Shown piece by piece: positions 17,722 through 26,341 of a stretch of DNA of 64,000 nucleotides; position 1 is the first letter of the stretch, and every line of letters starts with the position of its first letter. Source of the stretch: Streptomyces sp. HUAS MG91 (lineage in GTDB: Bacteria > Actinomycetota > Actinomycetes > Streptomycetales > Streptomycetaceae). The stretch is taken from the NCBI RefSeq assembly GCF_040529335.1, contig NZ_CP159534.1, positions 930,001 to 994,000 of the forward strand. Reading direction: 5' to 3'. The position numbers and the translations under genes are program-made. Below the pieces are notes generated by a model, which was given only the letters and a program-made list of their open reading frames with translations, was not told where the DNA came from and did not search any database.

Positions 17722-18915
17722 TCAGGCGCGCTCGACGAGGACGGCGCTGCCCTGGCCGACGCCGACGCACATGGTGGCGAGGCCGCGGGCCGCGCCGGTG
17801 CGGCGCAGGCGGTGCAGCAGCGTGGTGAGGATGCGGGCGCCGGAGCAGCCGAGCGGGTGGCCGAGGGCGATGGCGCCGCCGGTCGGGTTGACCAGGCCGG
17901 GGTCGATGCCGAGGCCGTCGACGCAGGCGAGGGCCTGGGCGGCGAACGCCTCGTTGAACTCGGCCTCCTCGATGTCGGCGACGGACCAGCCGGCGCGGCG
18001 CAGGGCCTTCTGCGTGGCGGGGACCGGGCCGATGCCCATGACGTCGGGGTTCACGCCGGCCGAGGCGCCGGCGACGTAGCGGCCGAGCGAGACGAGTCCG
18101 AACTCCTCCAGGGCCTCCTCGCTGACCAGGAGCAGGCCCGCGGCGCCGTCGTTCATCGGCGACGCGTTGCCCGCCGTCACCGAACCGCCCTTGCGGAAGA
18201 CGGGCTTGAGGGCGCCGAGCTTCTCCAGCGACGTGTCGGGGCGGATGCACTCGTCGGCGTCGACGACCACTCCGTCGGGCCTCGTCACGGGAAGGATCTC
18301 GGCGTCGAAGAGGCCGTCCTTGCGGGCGGCGGCCGCCTTGTGGTGGCTGCGCAGGGCGAAGGCGTCCTGGCGCTCGCGCGCGATGCCGTACCGGTCGGCG
18401 ACCTCCTCGGCGGTCTCCCCCATCGCGAGGACCCCGTGCAGGTCCTTCATCCGGGGGTTGGTCAGGCGCCAGCCGAGCCGGGTGTCGTACGTCTGCAGGG
18501 CGTGCGGCAGCGCCTCGTCGGGGCGGGGCAGCACGAACGGGGCGCGGCTCATCGACTCGGAGCCGCCCGCGAGCACCACGTCGGCCTCGCCCGCGGCGAC
18601 GGTGCGGGCGGCGGTGGTGACGGCCTCCATGCCCGAGGCGCACAGCCGGTTCACGGTCGCGCCCGGCACCGTCTCGGGCAGGCCCGCGAGGAGGGCGGCC
18701 ATCCGCGCGACGTTCCGGTTGTCCTCGCCCGCCTGGTTCGCCGCGCCCCAGTAGATGTCGTCGATCCGGGCCGGGTCGAGCCCGGGCGCGTCCGCGACCA
18801 GCGCCTTGACGACCGTCGCCGCGAGGTCGTCGGGCCGCACGGAGGACAGCGCGCCGCGGAGCTTGCCGATGGGGGTGCGGCGGGCGGCGGCGAAGTGTAC
18901 GGGGCGCACAGTCAA
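17722..18915 (-). CDS. Thiolase (acetyl-CoA acyltransferase)
   Basis: A 397-residue thiolase that cleaves 3-oxoacyl-CoA with CoA, or condenses in reverse. The acyl-accepting Cys is C92 in 'NRLCASGMEAV'; the His is in 'GHPLGCSGAR' and the second Cys in 'CVGVGQG'. 'EFNEAFAAQALACVDGLG' is also typical. The NRLC(A/G)SG context and length resemble beta-ketoadipyl-CoA thiolases as much as fatty-acid thiolases, so either pathway is possible. It leads a minus-strand set with the dehydrogenase stub and the ligase. An inverted repeat just upstream (18942-18958) suggests local repression. Confidence 0.92.
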   Translation of the reverse strand: MTVRPVHFAAARRTPIGKLRGALSSVRPDDLAATVVKALVADAPGLDPARIDDIYWGAANQAGEDNRNVARMAALLAGLPETVPGATVNRLCASGMEAVTTAARTVAAGEADVVLAGGSESMSRAPFVLPRPDEALPHALQTYDTRLGWRLTNPRMKDLHGVLAMGETAEEVADRYGIARERQDAFALRSHHKAAAARKDGLFDAEILPVTRPDGVVVDADECIRPDTSLEKLGALKPVFRKGGSVTAGNASPMNDGAAGLLLVSEEALEEFGLVSLGRYVAGASAGVNPDVMGIGPVPATQKALRRAGWSVADIEEAEFNEAFAAQALACVDGLGIDPGLVNPTGGAIALGHPLGCSGARILTTLLHRLRRTGAARGLATMCVGVGQGSAVLVERA

Positions 18916-18941
18916 CTCCAGTGAACAGCCGGAACGCGGTT

Positions 18942-18958
18942 AATTAGCAGCGCTAGTT
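18942..18958. promoter_or_regulatory. Candidate operator upstream of the thiolase
   Basis: AATTAGC, a 3-base spacer and GCTAGTT (six of seven positions symmetric) lie 27 bases ahead of the thiolase start in an AT-rich patch. TetR-type regulators of fatty-acid genes often bind such sites, but no regulator is adjacent here. The remaining bases up to 19209 contain no gene I can recognise. Confidence 0.4.
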
Positions 18959-19209
18959 TTGGACTATAGACCTGCTCGGACGCGGCTGTGAAGAGGTCCC
19001 GGGCGACCAAACCGGGGCATGCCGTGATCAAAGAGGTAAGTGGGGTTCCGCATCTCAGGGCTGACCCTGATGTCCTCCGCCGCGCGACTGCCTACTGTGG
19101 AGGTCCGGCACCGCTCCGCGGACGACGTACGGGGGAGCACGGGGGACACGGGGGAACGGGCGTCGTCTCCGGAGCGGGCAGCCGGGATCTCTTGAGCGAC
19201 GCGGCGGCG

Positions 19210-19854
19210 TCAGCCGCGCAGATAGGTGAGGACCGCCATGACCCGGCGGTGCTCCAGCAGATCGGGTTCCAGGCGGAGCTTGCCGAAGATGTTGCGGACG
19301 TGGGTCTCGACCGTCTTGCCGCCGATGACCAGCTTCTGCGCGATGGCCTCGTTCGAGCGGCCCTCGGCCATCAGCGCCAGCACGTCGCGCTCGCGCCCGG
19401 TGAGGTCGTCGAGCGGCCCCGGCATCCGGGGCGCCTCCATCAGCCGGCTGACGACCAGCGGGTCGAGGACGGTCTCCCCCGCGGCGACCCGTTCGAGGGC
19501 GCCGCGCAGCTCGTCGATGTCGGCGACCCGTTCCTTCAGCAGATAGCCGAAGCCCTCCGGGTTCTGGGCCAGCACCCGCACGGTCGAGCTGGTCTCCACG
19601 TACTGGGAGAGCAGGAGCACGCCGGTGCCGGGGTGCGCGGCGCGGACGGCGGCCGCGGCGAGCAGGCCCTCGTCGGTGTGCGTGGGCGGCATCCGGATGT
19701 CGAGGAGCACCGCGTCGGGGGTGTGCTCGGCGACGAGGGCGAGCAGGGGTCCGGTGTCGCCGCAGTCCGCGGCCACCTCGATCCCCTCGTCGGTGAGGAG
19801 CCGTACGATGCCCTGCCGCAGGAGTGCCGAGTCCTCGGCCACGATCACCCGCAC
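19210..19854 (-). CDS. NarL/LuxR-type response regulator
   Basis: A 214-residue two-component regulator. The receiver domain has the acidic pair 'VIVAED', phosphoacceptor Asp52 in 'DAVLLDIRMPP', and Lys in 'YLLKERVAD'. The C-terminal LuxR helix-turn-helix is 'LTGRERDVLALMAEGRSNEA' with 'KTVETHVRNIFGKL'. The GTG at 19854 overlaps the end of the histidine kinase gene by ten bases, so the pair is co-translated. Target genes are unknown. Confidence 0.93.
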   Translation of the reverse strand: MRVIVAEDSALLRQGIVRLLTDEGIEVAADCGDTGPLLALVAEHTPDAVLLDIRMPPTHTDEGLLAAAAVRAAHPGTGVLLLSQYVETSSTVRVLAQNPEGFGYLLKERVADIDELRGALERVAAGETVLDPLVVSRLMEAPRMPGPLDDLTGRERDVLALMAEGRSNEAIAQKLVIGGKTVETHVRNIFGKLRLEPDLLEHRRVMAVLTYLRG

Positions 19855-21608
19855 GGCAGCTCCGCCCTGATTCTGGTCCCGCCGCCCGCGGGGCTGTCGA
19901 TGTGCAGCACGCCGTCGACGGCGGCGAGCCGGTCGGCGAGGCCGCGCAGGCCGGTGCCGTGCGCGGTGTCGACGCCTCCGACGCCGTCGTCGACGGTCTC
20001 GACGACGAGCCGGTCGCCCTCCTGCCGGGCCGAGACGCTGACGGCGCGGGCGCCCGCGTGCTTGGCGGCGTTCGACAGGGCCTCGCAGACGGTGAAGTAG
20101 GCGGTGGTCTCGACGAGGGGGTCGTAGCGGCGCGGCTCTGCGGCGACGACGACCGGCAGCGCGGCCTCTTTCGCGAGGGCGTTCAGGGCCGGGGCCAGGC
20201 CCTCGCGGGTCAGGACGGCCGGGTGGATGCCGTGGGCGATGCCGCGCAGTTCCTCGATGGCCAGGCGCAGGCTCGACTCGGCCTCGTCGGCGGCGGCGCG
20301 CAGGATCTCGTCGGGATGGTCGGCCAGACCGCGCCGCACCCGCCGCACCGACATGAGGGCGAAGACCAGACGGGCCTGTGCCCCGTCGTGCAGGTCGCGC
20401 TCCAGGCGTCCGCGCTCGGCGTCGGCGGCCTGCACGATGCGGCTGGCGACGTCCTTGGCGCGGGTGCGCAGCCAGACGTTCTCCAGGGCGAGGCGGAGCG
20501 CGGCGGCGACGGAGCCGAGCAGTTCCGGGTCGTCCGCGAGGGCCGGGTCGTGGTGGAGCAGGGCGAGCGGGCGGCCGTCGGCGGCGCGCACCGGGGTGCG
20601 CCCGGGGCCGTCGGCGCCGACCTCGCGGCCGGACCCGTCGACGTAGGCCCGCTTCTCCTCGCGCCACAGGCCGAGCCGCAGCGTCGCGTCGCCGAGGACG
20701 CGGACGAGGGCTTCGCGGACCCGGGCCGGGTCGGGGTCGGTGCCGACGTCGATGACCAGGCCGCTGACCTCGGCGCGCTGGAGGTGCATGCGGAGCAGCC
20801 CGGCGAGGAAGGCGAAGGGGACGGCGACCTGGGAGAGGTCGGAGAGCAGGTAGACGGCCTGCGCGGTGAGCGAGTCGGAGTCGCCGAACCAGGGGACGAC
20901 ATAGAACAGCATGTCCCACATGAGGAAGACGACGGCGATGCCGATGCCCATCCAGGCGGGCAGCAGGGCGCGGCGGCGGGCCGCCGAGGCGTGCCGCCAG
21001 CGCTGCACGATGGCCACGGCGGCGACGGCGGAGATGATCCATCCCGCCGCGTGGTAGGCGGCGTCGAAGGCGTCGAAGGCGCCGTTCCAGGCGGGGACGG
21101 CGATGAGGTTCGGGCCGCAGTCGACGCAGTCGAGGTAGGTCGCGTCGGTGTTGCGCGCCGGGTCGAACAGGAGCGTGCGGATCAGGCCGCCGACGGCGAC
21201 GAGCGCGTACGCGCTCTGGACGAGGCGGCGGGTGAGGACCGTGGTGAGGCGGCCCTCGGGGAAGGACAGCACGAGGTGCAGCAGCACCGCCATGTTCAGC
21301 GCCTCCCACCAGGCGCCGAAGCTGAACAGGGCGGGCACGGCGGAGCCCTGGAGGTTGCCGAAGAACCAGGTGATGCCCTCGGCCGTCATCAGCGGGCCGG
21401 TGTGGTTGGCGGGCCTGCGCCGCCAGGCGACGAGGCCGGCGATCACATAGGCGCCGCCGACCGCGAGGTCGCGTACGAGATCCGATGCGGACGCGCCGCT
21501 GCGGCCGTACGCCCATGTTCCGGCCGACGCCGACACGACGGCGAGGGCCGCGGCCCCGGTCAGGCGCAGCCGCAGCCCGCGCCCACCCTGACTGTCCACG
21601 CGCCACAC
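19845..21608 (-). CDS. Membrane sensor histidine kinase (HisKA_3 family)
   Basis: A 587-residue kinase. The first 270 residues carry about seven hydrophobic segments with a loop containing 'YLDCVDCGPN', whose two Cys might sense redox or metal. A GAF-like stretch lies at about 275-375. The dimerisation/phosphorylation segment 'ERGRLERDLHDGAQARL' has the phosphoacceptor His near residue 404. The ATPase domain has the N box 'EALSNAAKHAG' and G box 'DDGVGG'. It pairs with the NarL-type regulator downstream. The start is GTG at 21608, but a GTG three codons later (VDSQGG) is possible. It is divergent from the NACHT gene; the palindrome GGTACGTACC at 21645-21654 lies between them. Confidence 0.92.
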   Translation of the reverse strand: MWRVDSQGGRGLRLRLTGAAALAVVSASAGTWAYGRSGASASDLVRDLAVGGAYVIAGLVAWRRRPANHTGPLMTAEGITWFFGNLQGSAVPALFSFGAWWEALNMAVLLHLVLSFPEGRLTTVLTRRLVQSAYALVAVGGLIRTLLFDPARNTDATYLDCVDCGPNLIAVPAWNGAFDAFDAAYHAAGWIISAVAAVAIVQRWRHASAARRRALLPAWMGIGIAVVFLMWDMLFYVVPWFGDSDSLTAQAVYLLSDLSQVAVPFAFLAGLLRMHLQRAEVSGLVIDVGTDPDPARVREALVRVLGDATLRLGLWREEKRAYVDGSGREVGADGPGRTPVRAADGRPLALLHHDPALADDPELLGSVAAALRLALENVWLRTRAKDVASRIVQAADAERGRLERDLHDGAQARLVFALMSVRRVRRGLADHPDEILRAAADEAESSLRLAIEELRGIAHGIHPAVLTREGLAPALNALAKEAALPVVVAAEPRRYDPLVETTAYFTVCEALSNAAKHAGARAVSVSARQEGDRLVVETVDDGVGGVDTAHGTGLRGLADRLAAVDGVLHIDSPAGGGTRIRAELPCG

Positions 21609-21644
21609 CGTAAGCCATAGGGGCCACGGAGCGTAAACAGGTGA

Positions 21645-21654
21645 GGTACGTACC
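21645..21654. promoter_or_regulatory. Palindrome between kinase and NACHT genes
   Basis: GGTACGTACC is a perfect 10-base palindrome in the 141 bases between the divergent kinase and NACHT genes. It is short and may be chance; it is recorded because both promoters must lie here. Confidence 0.25.
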
Positions 21655-21749
21655 GCGTCTTCCGGAACATTGGTGCCCCGTGCGGTGCCTCGTCTCCCTA
21701 GAGTTGCGGGGAGGGGGCCGGGATCCGGCCGGGTTCGGCGACGGGGGTT

Positions 21750-24700
21750 GTGATGGGGTCGCGCGGTGTGCTGTCGTTCGCGGACGCTCTGGGGTTACTG
21801 GGGGTGGATTCGGCGCGGATCGCCGCTCTGGACAGGGCAGTTGGCGGTGCGCTGAATCTGGCGACCGGCGGGGCGAGCGGCACGCTGCTCGGGATGGTGT
21901 CGGGGCGCGGCCGGATCGTCGGGGCGGGGCGCGACGCGGTGCACGGGGTCGCCGAGCGGCTCGGGCGGGCCGGGAGACGGGCCGAGCGGACCGAGGTGCT
22001 GCGGGCGGCGCACACGGTGATCGTGGTGGTGGCGTGGTTCGAGGCGCTGGACGGGGCGCGGCTGCCGTTCTCGCTCGACGACGTGGAGCTGACCCGGGGC
22101 GAGCAGTTGCGGCTGGTGGGGACGGACGAGGTCGCGGGGGACGATCTGGTGCGCGCGTTGCTGTCGACGGAGGTTCCGTTTCCGGCGCCGCACCGTCCGC
22201 CGGAGGCCATGGCTCTTGAACTGAAGTCGTTCTACACGACGGTCAGCGGACGGTTCTGGCAGTTCCTGACCGGACTGCGCATCTGGGAGCAGCTCCAGGA
22301 CCTGGACCAGTCCCGGACCTCGGCGGTCCTGGGCGGCACTCTGGTCGACGACGCGGTGCGGAGATACTCCGCTCTCTATGCTCAACTGTCTCTCGCAGCA
22401 CCCGAGTTCAACTTCTGGGTCACCCTCAACGAGCATCAGGCGACCCGCGCCGAGGTCCGCCGCGCTCTCGACGGCGTACGGACGCTGCTGGTCGGCTCCG
22501 CCGCGCATCTCACCCCGCCCGCCGATGTCGCCGCCGCGCTGGCCCGGGCGCACACCGCCACGCTCGGGCGTCCGGTGCTCGACGCCACCACGGCGCCGGA
22601 GGGCATCCGTGTCCCCTCGCTGCGGGAGATGTATCTCGACCCGGACTTCCGGGTCGCGGAGCCGCAAGGGCAGTCGGGACCGGCCGACGAGTCCTGGTGG
22701 CAGCGGTTCGGGGTGCGCCAGGACCTGACGCGGTATCTCGCGGGCGCGCTCACCAATCCGGCTCTCGCCCACTCCCCGCTCCTGATCCTGGGCCAGCCCG
22801 GGGCGGGCAAGTCCGTGCTCACCCGGGTGCTCGCCGCACGGCTGTCGGAAGCCGGGTTCCTGCCGGTCCGGGTCCCGCTGCGGGACGTACGCGCCGAGGA
22901 CGAGCTCCAGGACCAGATCGAGCTGGCGGTGCGGGCCACCACGGGCGAGCGCACGACCTGGCCCGAACTCGTCAGATCCGCGGGTGGCTCGACGCCGGTG
23001 CTGCTCCTCGACGGCTTCGACGAACTCCTCCAGACGACGGGCGTCCACCACAACGACTTCCTGGTCCGTGTCGCCCGGTTCCAGCAGCGCGAGGCGGAGC
23101 AGGGCCGGTCCGTCCTGGCCCTGGTGACCAGCCGGACCAGCGTCGCCGACCGGGCCCGCTATCCAGAGGGGCTGGTGGCGCTGCGTCTCGAGCCGTTCCG
23201 CCCGGAGCAGATCCAGCAGTGGCTGGCCATCTGGAACGACGCCAATGCTCGTGTTCTGACGCCTCTGCGCTGGGAGGCCGTGGCCCAACACGCCGAACTC
23301 GCCTCCCAGCCCCTGCTGTTGACCATGCTAGCGCTCTACGACGCCACCGAAGGCGGCCTGAACCGGGACGGGGCGCCGCTCGCCGTCACCGAGCTGTACG
23401 AGGAGCTGCTGTCCTCGTTCGCGCGCCGCGAGGTGGGCAAGTCGACCCGGGAGGCCGTGCCGGACGCCGAGACCGAGGAGCGCGTCGAGCGGGAGCTGCA
23501 ACGGCTGTCGCTGGTCGCTTTCGCCCTGCTCAACCGGCGTCGCCAGTGGGTGTCGGCCGCCGACCTGGACGAGGACCTCACGGCGCTGCTCGGGAAGCAC
23601 GCCGTCGTGTCCGCCGGATTCCGCGCGCCGCTCGGCGCCGCCGAGATCGCGCTCGGCCGGTTCTTCTTCGTGCAGCGGTCCCAGTCGGTCCGCAGCGGCC
23701 AGGTCCTTGCGACGTACGAGTTCCTGCACGCGACGTTCGGCGAGTATCTGGCGGTCCGGCTCGCGGTGCGCCTGCTCAGGGACCTCATGGCGCAGCGCCC
23801 CGGTCTGTCGCTGGGCGAGAGCCGGATCGACGACGGTCTGGCGTACGCGCTGCTGTCCTACGCGTCACTGGCATCACGCCAGATGCTTCGTTTCCTGCGG
23901 GAGTTGGCGGGACGGATACCGGAGGCCGAGCGGGAACGGCTCGCCCGGCAACTGGTCAAGGTGCTGCGCGGGCAGCACCGGATCCGTACGACGGAGGAGT
24001 ATCCCGCCTACCGGCCGGACGATCTGCGGACGGCCTCCCGGCACGGACTGTACGAGTCGAACCTCGTCCTGATGGTGCTGGTGCTGCTCCGGCGGACGAC
24101 CGCCGCCGACCTGTTCCCCGACACCAAGGAACCGATGAACCATTGGAACGGGCACTGTCTGCTGTGGCGCTCCGCGATGGACCCGGGGGAATGGACCGAC
24201 TTCGCCCTGAGCCTCACGACGCGGCGGTACTGGGAGGAGGACGGGACCCGTGCGCTGGAGATCTCCCATCGGGGTGACCAGCCTTTCGAGCATCCCGGCC
24301 CTCTCGACGCCAACTGGCTCTTCGGGTTCGCCGAAGGGGCCGGCGGCCACACATGGCAGCGCGCCTACTGGGACGAGATCTGGCACAAGGTGTCCGTGGG
24401 TGCCACCACCACGGACGCCATCGTCCGGCACACGATGGATCCGGTGTTCGCCAATCTGGGGGTCGCGGTCACCACGTTCACGCCCCGGGCCGGGGAGCCC
24501 GCGACGTCTCTCGCACACAGTCTCCTCTGTCTGCTGCTCGACGATGTCACGGCGATGTCCGACGCGGAGTTGAACGACCTGCATGCGCGCGTGCGCGACG
24601 GTCTGGACCCCCTGATGACGAGCAGCACGCAATTGGCTCGACTGATGGACGTCTTCCTCACGGTGCACAAACGAGACCGGAACCGTCTCTCTCCCGAGGT

Positions 24701-24821
24701 GATCGTTCAGCTCGATCGTCTCGTGGAGACATTCGTGGACCTGTTGCGCACGGACCCGACGTACCCTCTGCGCTCCGTCCTCCAGCGCCACTACCCCACG
24801 CTCTTCGACCCCGCGCCCTGA
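21750..24821 (+). CDS. NACHT-domain STAND NTPase (candidate antiphage bNACHT)
   Basis: A 1,023-residue signal-transduction ATPase. The N-terminal 340 residues are an alpha-helical domain like the NACHT N-terminal helical (NNH) domains of actinobacterial proteins. The NACHT core has Walker A 'GQPGAGKS' (348-355), Walker B 'LLLDGFDE' (418-425, the NACHT-type DGFDE), and 'TSRTSVADRARYPEG' (460-474). Its winged-helix end carries 'FLHATFGEYLAVR' (658-670), the family hallmark. The last 350 residues are helical without recognisable repeats and would be the sensor. Related bacterial NACHT proteins defend against phage. Start: GTG 21750 or ATG 21753. Leu16 is a TTA codon (21795-21797), rare in Streptomyces and read by bldA tRNA. 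No separate effector gene is adjacent. Confidence 0.88.
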   Translation: MMGSRGVLSFADALGLLGVDSARIAALDRAVGGALNLATGGASGTLLGMVSGRGRIVGAGRDAVHGVAERLGRAGRRAERTEVLRAAHTVIVVVAWFEALDGARLPFSLDDVELTRGEQLRLVGTDEVAGDDLVRALLSTEVPFPAPHRPPEAMALELKSFYTTVSGRFWQFLTGLRIWEQLQDLDQSRTSAVLGGTLVDDAVRRYSALYAQLSLAAPEFNFWVTLNEHQATRAEVRRALDGVRTLLVGSAAHLTPPADVAAALARAHTATLGRPVLDATTAPEGIRVPSLREMYLDPDFRVAEPQGQSGPADESWWQRFGVRQDLTRYLAGALTNPALAHSPLLILGQPGAGKSVLTRVLAARLSEAGFLPVRVPLRDVRAEDELQDQIELAVRATTGERTTWPELVRSAGGSTPVLLLDGFDELLQTTGVHHNDFLVRVARFQQREAEQGRSVLALVTSRTSVADRARYPEGLVALRLEPFRPEQIQQWLAIWNDANARVLTPLRWEAVAQHAELASQPLLLTMLALYDATEGGLNRDGAPLAVTELYEELLSSFARREVGKSTREAVPDAETEERVERELQRLSLVAFALLNRRRQWVSAADLDEDLTALLGKHAVVSAGFRAPLGAAEIALGRFFFVQRSQSVRSGQVLATYEFLHATFGEYLAVRLAVRLLRDLMAQRPGLSLGESRIDDGLAYALLSYASLASRQMLRFLRELAGRIPEAERERLARQLVKVLRGQHRIRTTEEYPAYRPDDLRTASRHGLYESNLVLMVLVLLRRTTAADLFPDTKEPMNHWNGHCLLWRSAMDPGEWTDFALSLTTRRYWEEDGTRALEISHRGDQPFEHPGPLDANWLFGFAEGAGGHTWQRAYWDEIWHKVSVGATTTDAIVRHTMDPVFANLGVAVTTFTPRAGEPATSLAHSLLCLLLDDVTAMSDAELNDLHARVRDGLDPLMTSSTQLARLMDVFLTVHKRDRNRLSPEVIVQLDRLVETFVDLLRTDPTYPLRSVLQRHYPTLFDPAP

Positions 24822-24842
24822 AGGGTCACTGACCCTTCAGGG
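24816..24842. terminator. Hairpin terminator overlapping the NACHT stop
   Basis: CCCTGAAGGGTCA (24816-24828) and its exact complement (24830-24842) make a 13-bp stem that contains the NACHT stop codon. It separates the converging NACHT and GAPDH genes. Confidence 0.75.
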
Positions 24843-24868
24843 GCGGCGCATCGCCTCGCTCCGGGCCG

Positions 24869-26314
24869 TCAGGCGACCGGCGCCGGGAACGTCGGGTACT
24901 CGACTCCGGAGACGTGCTGGACGACCCGGATCACCTGGCACGAGTAGCCGAACTCGTTGTCGTACCAGAGGTAGAGGATCGCGTTGTCGCCGTCGACCTT
25001 CGTGGCGCCCGCGTCGACGATCGACGCGTGGCGCGAGCCGATGAAGTCGCTGGAGACCGCGTCGGGTGAGTCGGTGAAGTCGATCTGGCGCTTCAGCGGC
25101 GAGGTCAGCGAGACGTCGCGCAGGTGCTCCAGGACGTCCTCGCGGGTCGTCTCGCGGCCCAGGCGCAGGCTGAGGATGGCGATCGAGACGTCCGGGACGG
25201 GGACGCGGATGGAGCTGCCGGTGATGGGCGCCTTGAGGTCGGGCAGCGCCTTGGCGACGGCGGAGGCGGCGCCGGTCTCGGTGATGACCATGTTGAGCGG
25301 CGCGGAGCGGCCGCGGCGGTCGGCCTTGTGGTAGTTGTCCAGCAGGTTCTGGTCGTTGGTGAACGAGTGGACCGTCTCGACGTGCCCGCGCAGCACCCCG
25401 TACTCGTCGGCCATCGCCTTCAGCGGCGGCACGATCGCGTTCGTCGTGCAGGAGGCGCAGGACAGGATCTGCTCGTCCGGCTTGATCGTGTCGTGGTTGA
25501 CGCCGTGCACGATGTTCGGGACGTCGCCCTTGCCGGGGGCGGTGAGGACGACCTTGTCGATGCCGGGACGCAGGTGCGTGGAGAGGCCCTCGCGGTCGCG
25601 CCACTTGCCGGTGTTGTCGATGAGGATCGCGTTGTTGATGCCGTACGCGGTGTAGTCGACCTCGGACGGGTCGTTCGCGTAGATCACCTTGATCGCGTTG
25701 CCGTTGGCGACGATGGTGCTGTTCGCCTCGTCGACGGTGATCGTGCCCTGGAACGGGCCGTGGATGGAGTCGCGGCGCAGCAGCGAGGCCCGCTTGACCA
25801 GGTCGGACTCGCCGCCGCCGCGGACGACGACGGCGCGCAGCCGCAGGCCGTTGCCGGAGCCGGCCTTCTCGATGAGCAGGCGGGCGACGAGGCGGCCGAT
25901 GCGGCCGAAGCCGTAGAGGACGACGTCGCGGCCCGCGCCCGGCCCGACGCTGCCGGTGCCGATGGCGCCGGCGACGGCCTCGGCGGTGAACTCCTCGACG
26001 CTCAGGCCCCGTTCGTCACTCTTGTAGGTGGCGGCGAGCATGCCGAGGTCGATCTGGGAAGGGCCCAGGTCGAGGGCGGACAGGGCCCGCAGGAACGGCA
26101 TCGTCTCGGTGACCGAGAGCTCTGCGCCGGCTATCTGCCGGGCGAATCGGTGGGTCTTGAGAATGCTCACCACCGACTTGTTCACCAAGGAGCGGCTGTG
26201 CAGCAGGACGTTCACGTCCCGCTCGCGGTGCAGCTTCCCGATGATCGGGATCATCGCCTCCGCGGTCTCCTCGCGGTGCTTCCAATTGGTGAACGAGTCG
26301 TCGTTGACAGTCAC
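24869..26314 (-). CDS. gap: Glyceraldehyde-3-phosphate dehydrogenase, long form
   Basis: A 481-residue GAPDH. The usual 340-residue enzyme begins at about 130 with the NAD loop 'VVLYGFGRIGRLVARLL'. It has the catalytic Cys in 'SCASCTTNAIVPP' and His in 'VHSFTND', then 'GAASAVAKALPDLK' and 'WYDNEFGYSCQV'. The extra N-terminal 125 residues ('TNWKHREETAEAMIPIIGKL' onward) match the long GapB-type enzymes of actinobacteria such as Corynebacterium, associated with gluconeogenesis and NADP use. I prefer GTG at 26314 (AAGAGA five bases upstream); an ATG at 26320 would add two residues. It follows the SGNH hydrolase by 27 bases. Confidence 0.93.
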   Translation of the reverse strand: MTVNDDSFTNWKHREETAEAMIPIIGKLHRERDVNVLLHSRSLVNKSVVSILKTHRFARQIAGAELSVTETMPFLRALSALDLGPSQIDLGMLAATYKSDERGLSVEEFTAEAVAGAIGTGSVGPGAGRDVVLYGFGRIGRLVARLLIEKAGSGNGLRLRAVVVRGGGESDLVKRASLLRRDSIHGPFQGTITVDEANSTIVANGNAIKVIYANDPSEVDYTAYGINNAILIDNTGKWRDREGLSTHLRPGIDKVVLTAPGKGDVPNIVHGVNHDTIKPDEQILSCASCTTNAIVPPLKAMADEYGVLRGHVETVHSFTNDQNLLDNYHKADRRGRSAPLNMVITETGAASAVAKALPDLKAPITGSSIRVPVPDVSIAILSLRLGRETTREDVLEHLRDVSLTSPLKRQIDFTDSPDAVSSDFIGSRHASIVDAGATKVDGDNAILYLWYDNEFGYSCQVIRVVQHVSGVEYPTFPAPVA

Positions 26315-26341
26315 GATCATCTCTTTCGAGCTAGATGGCGC

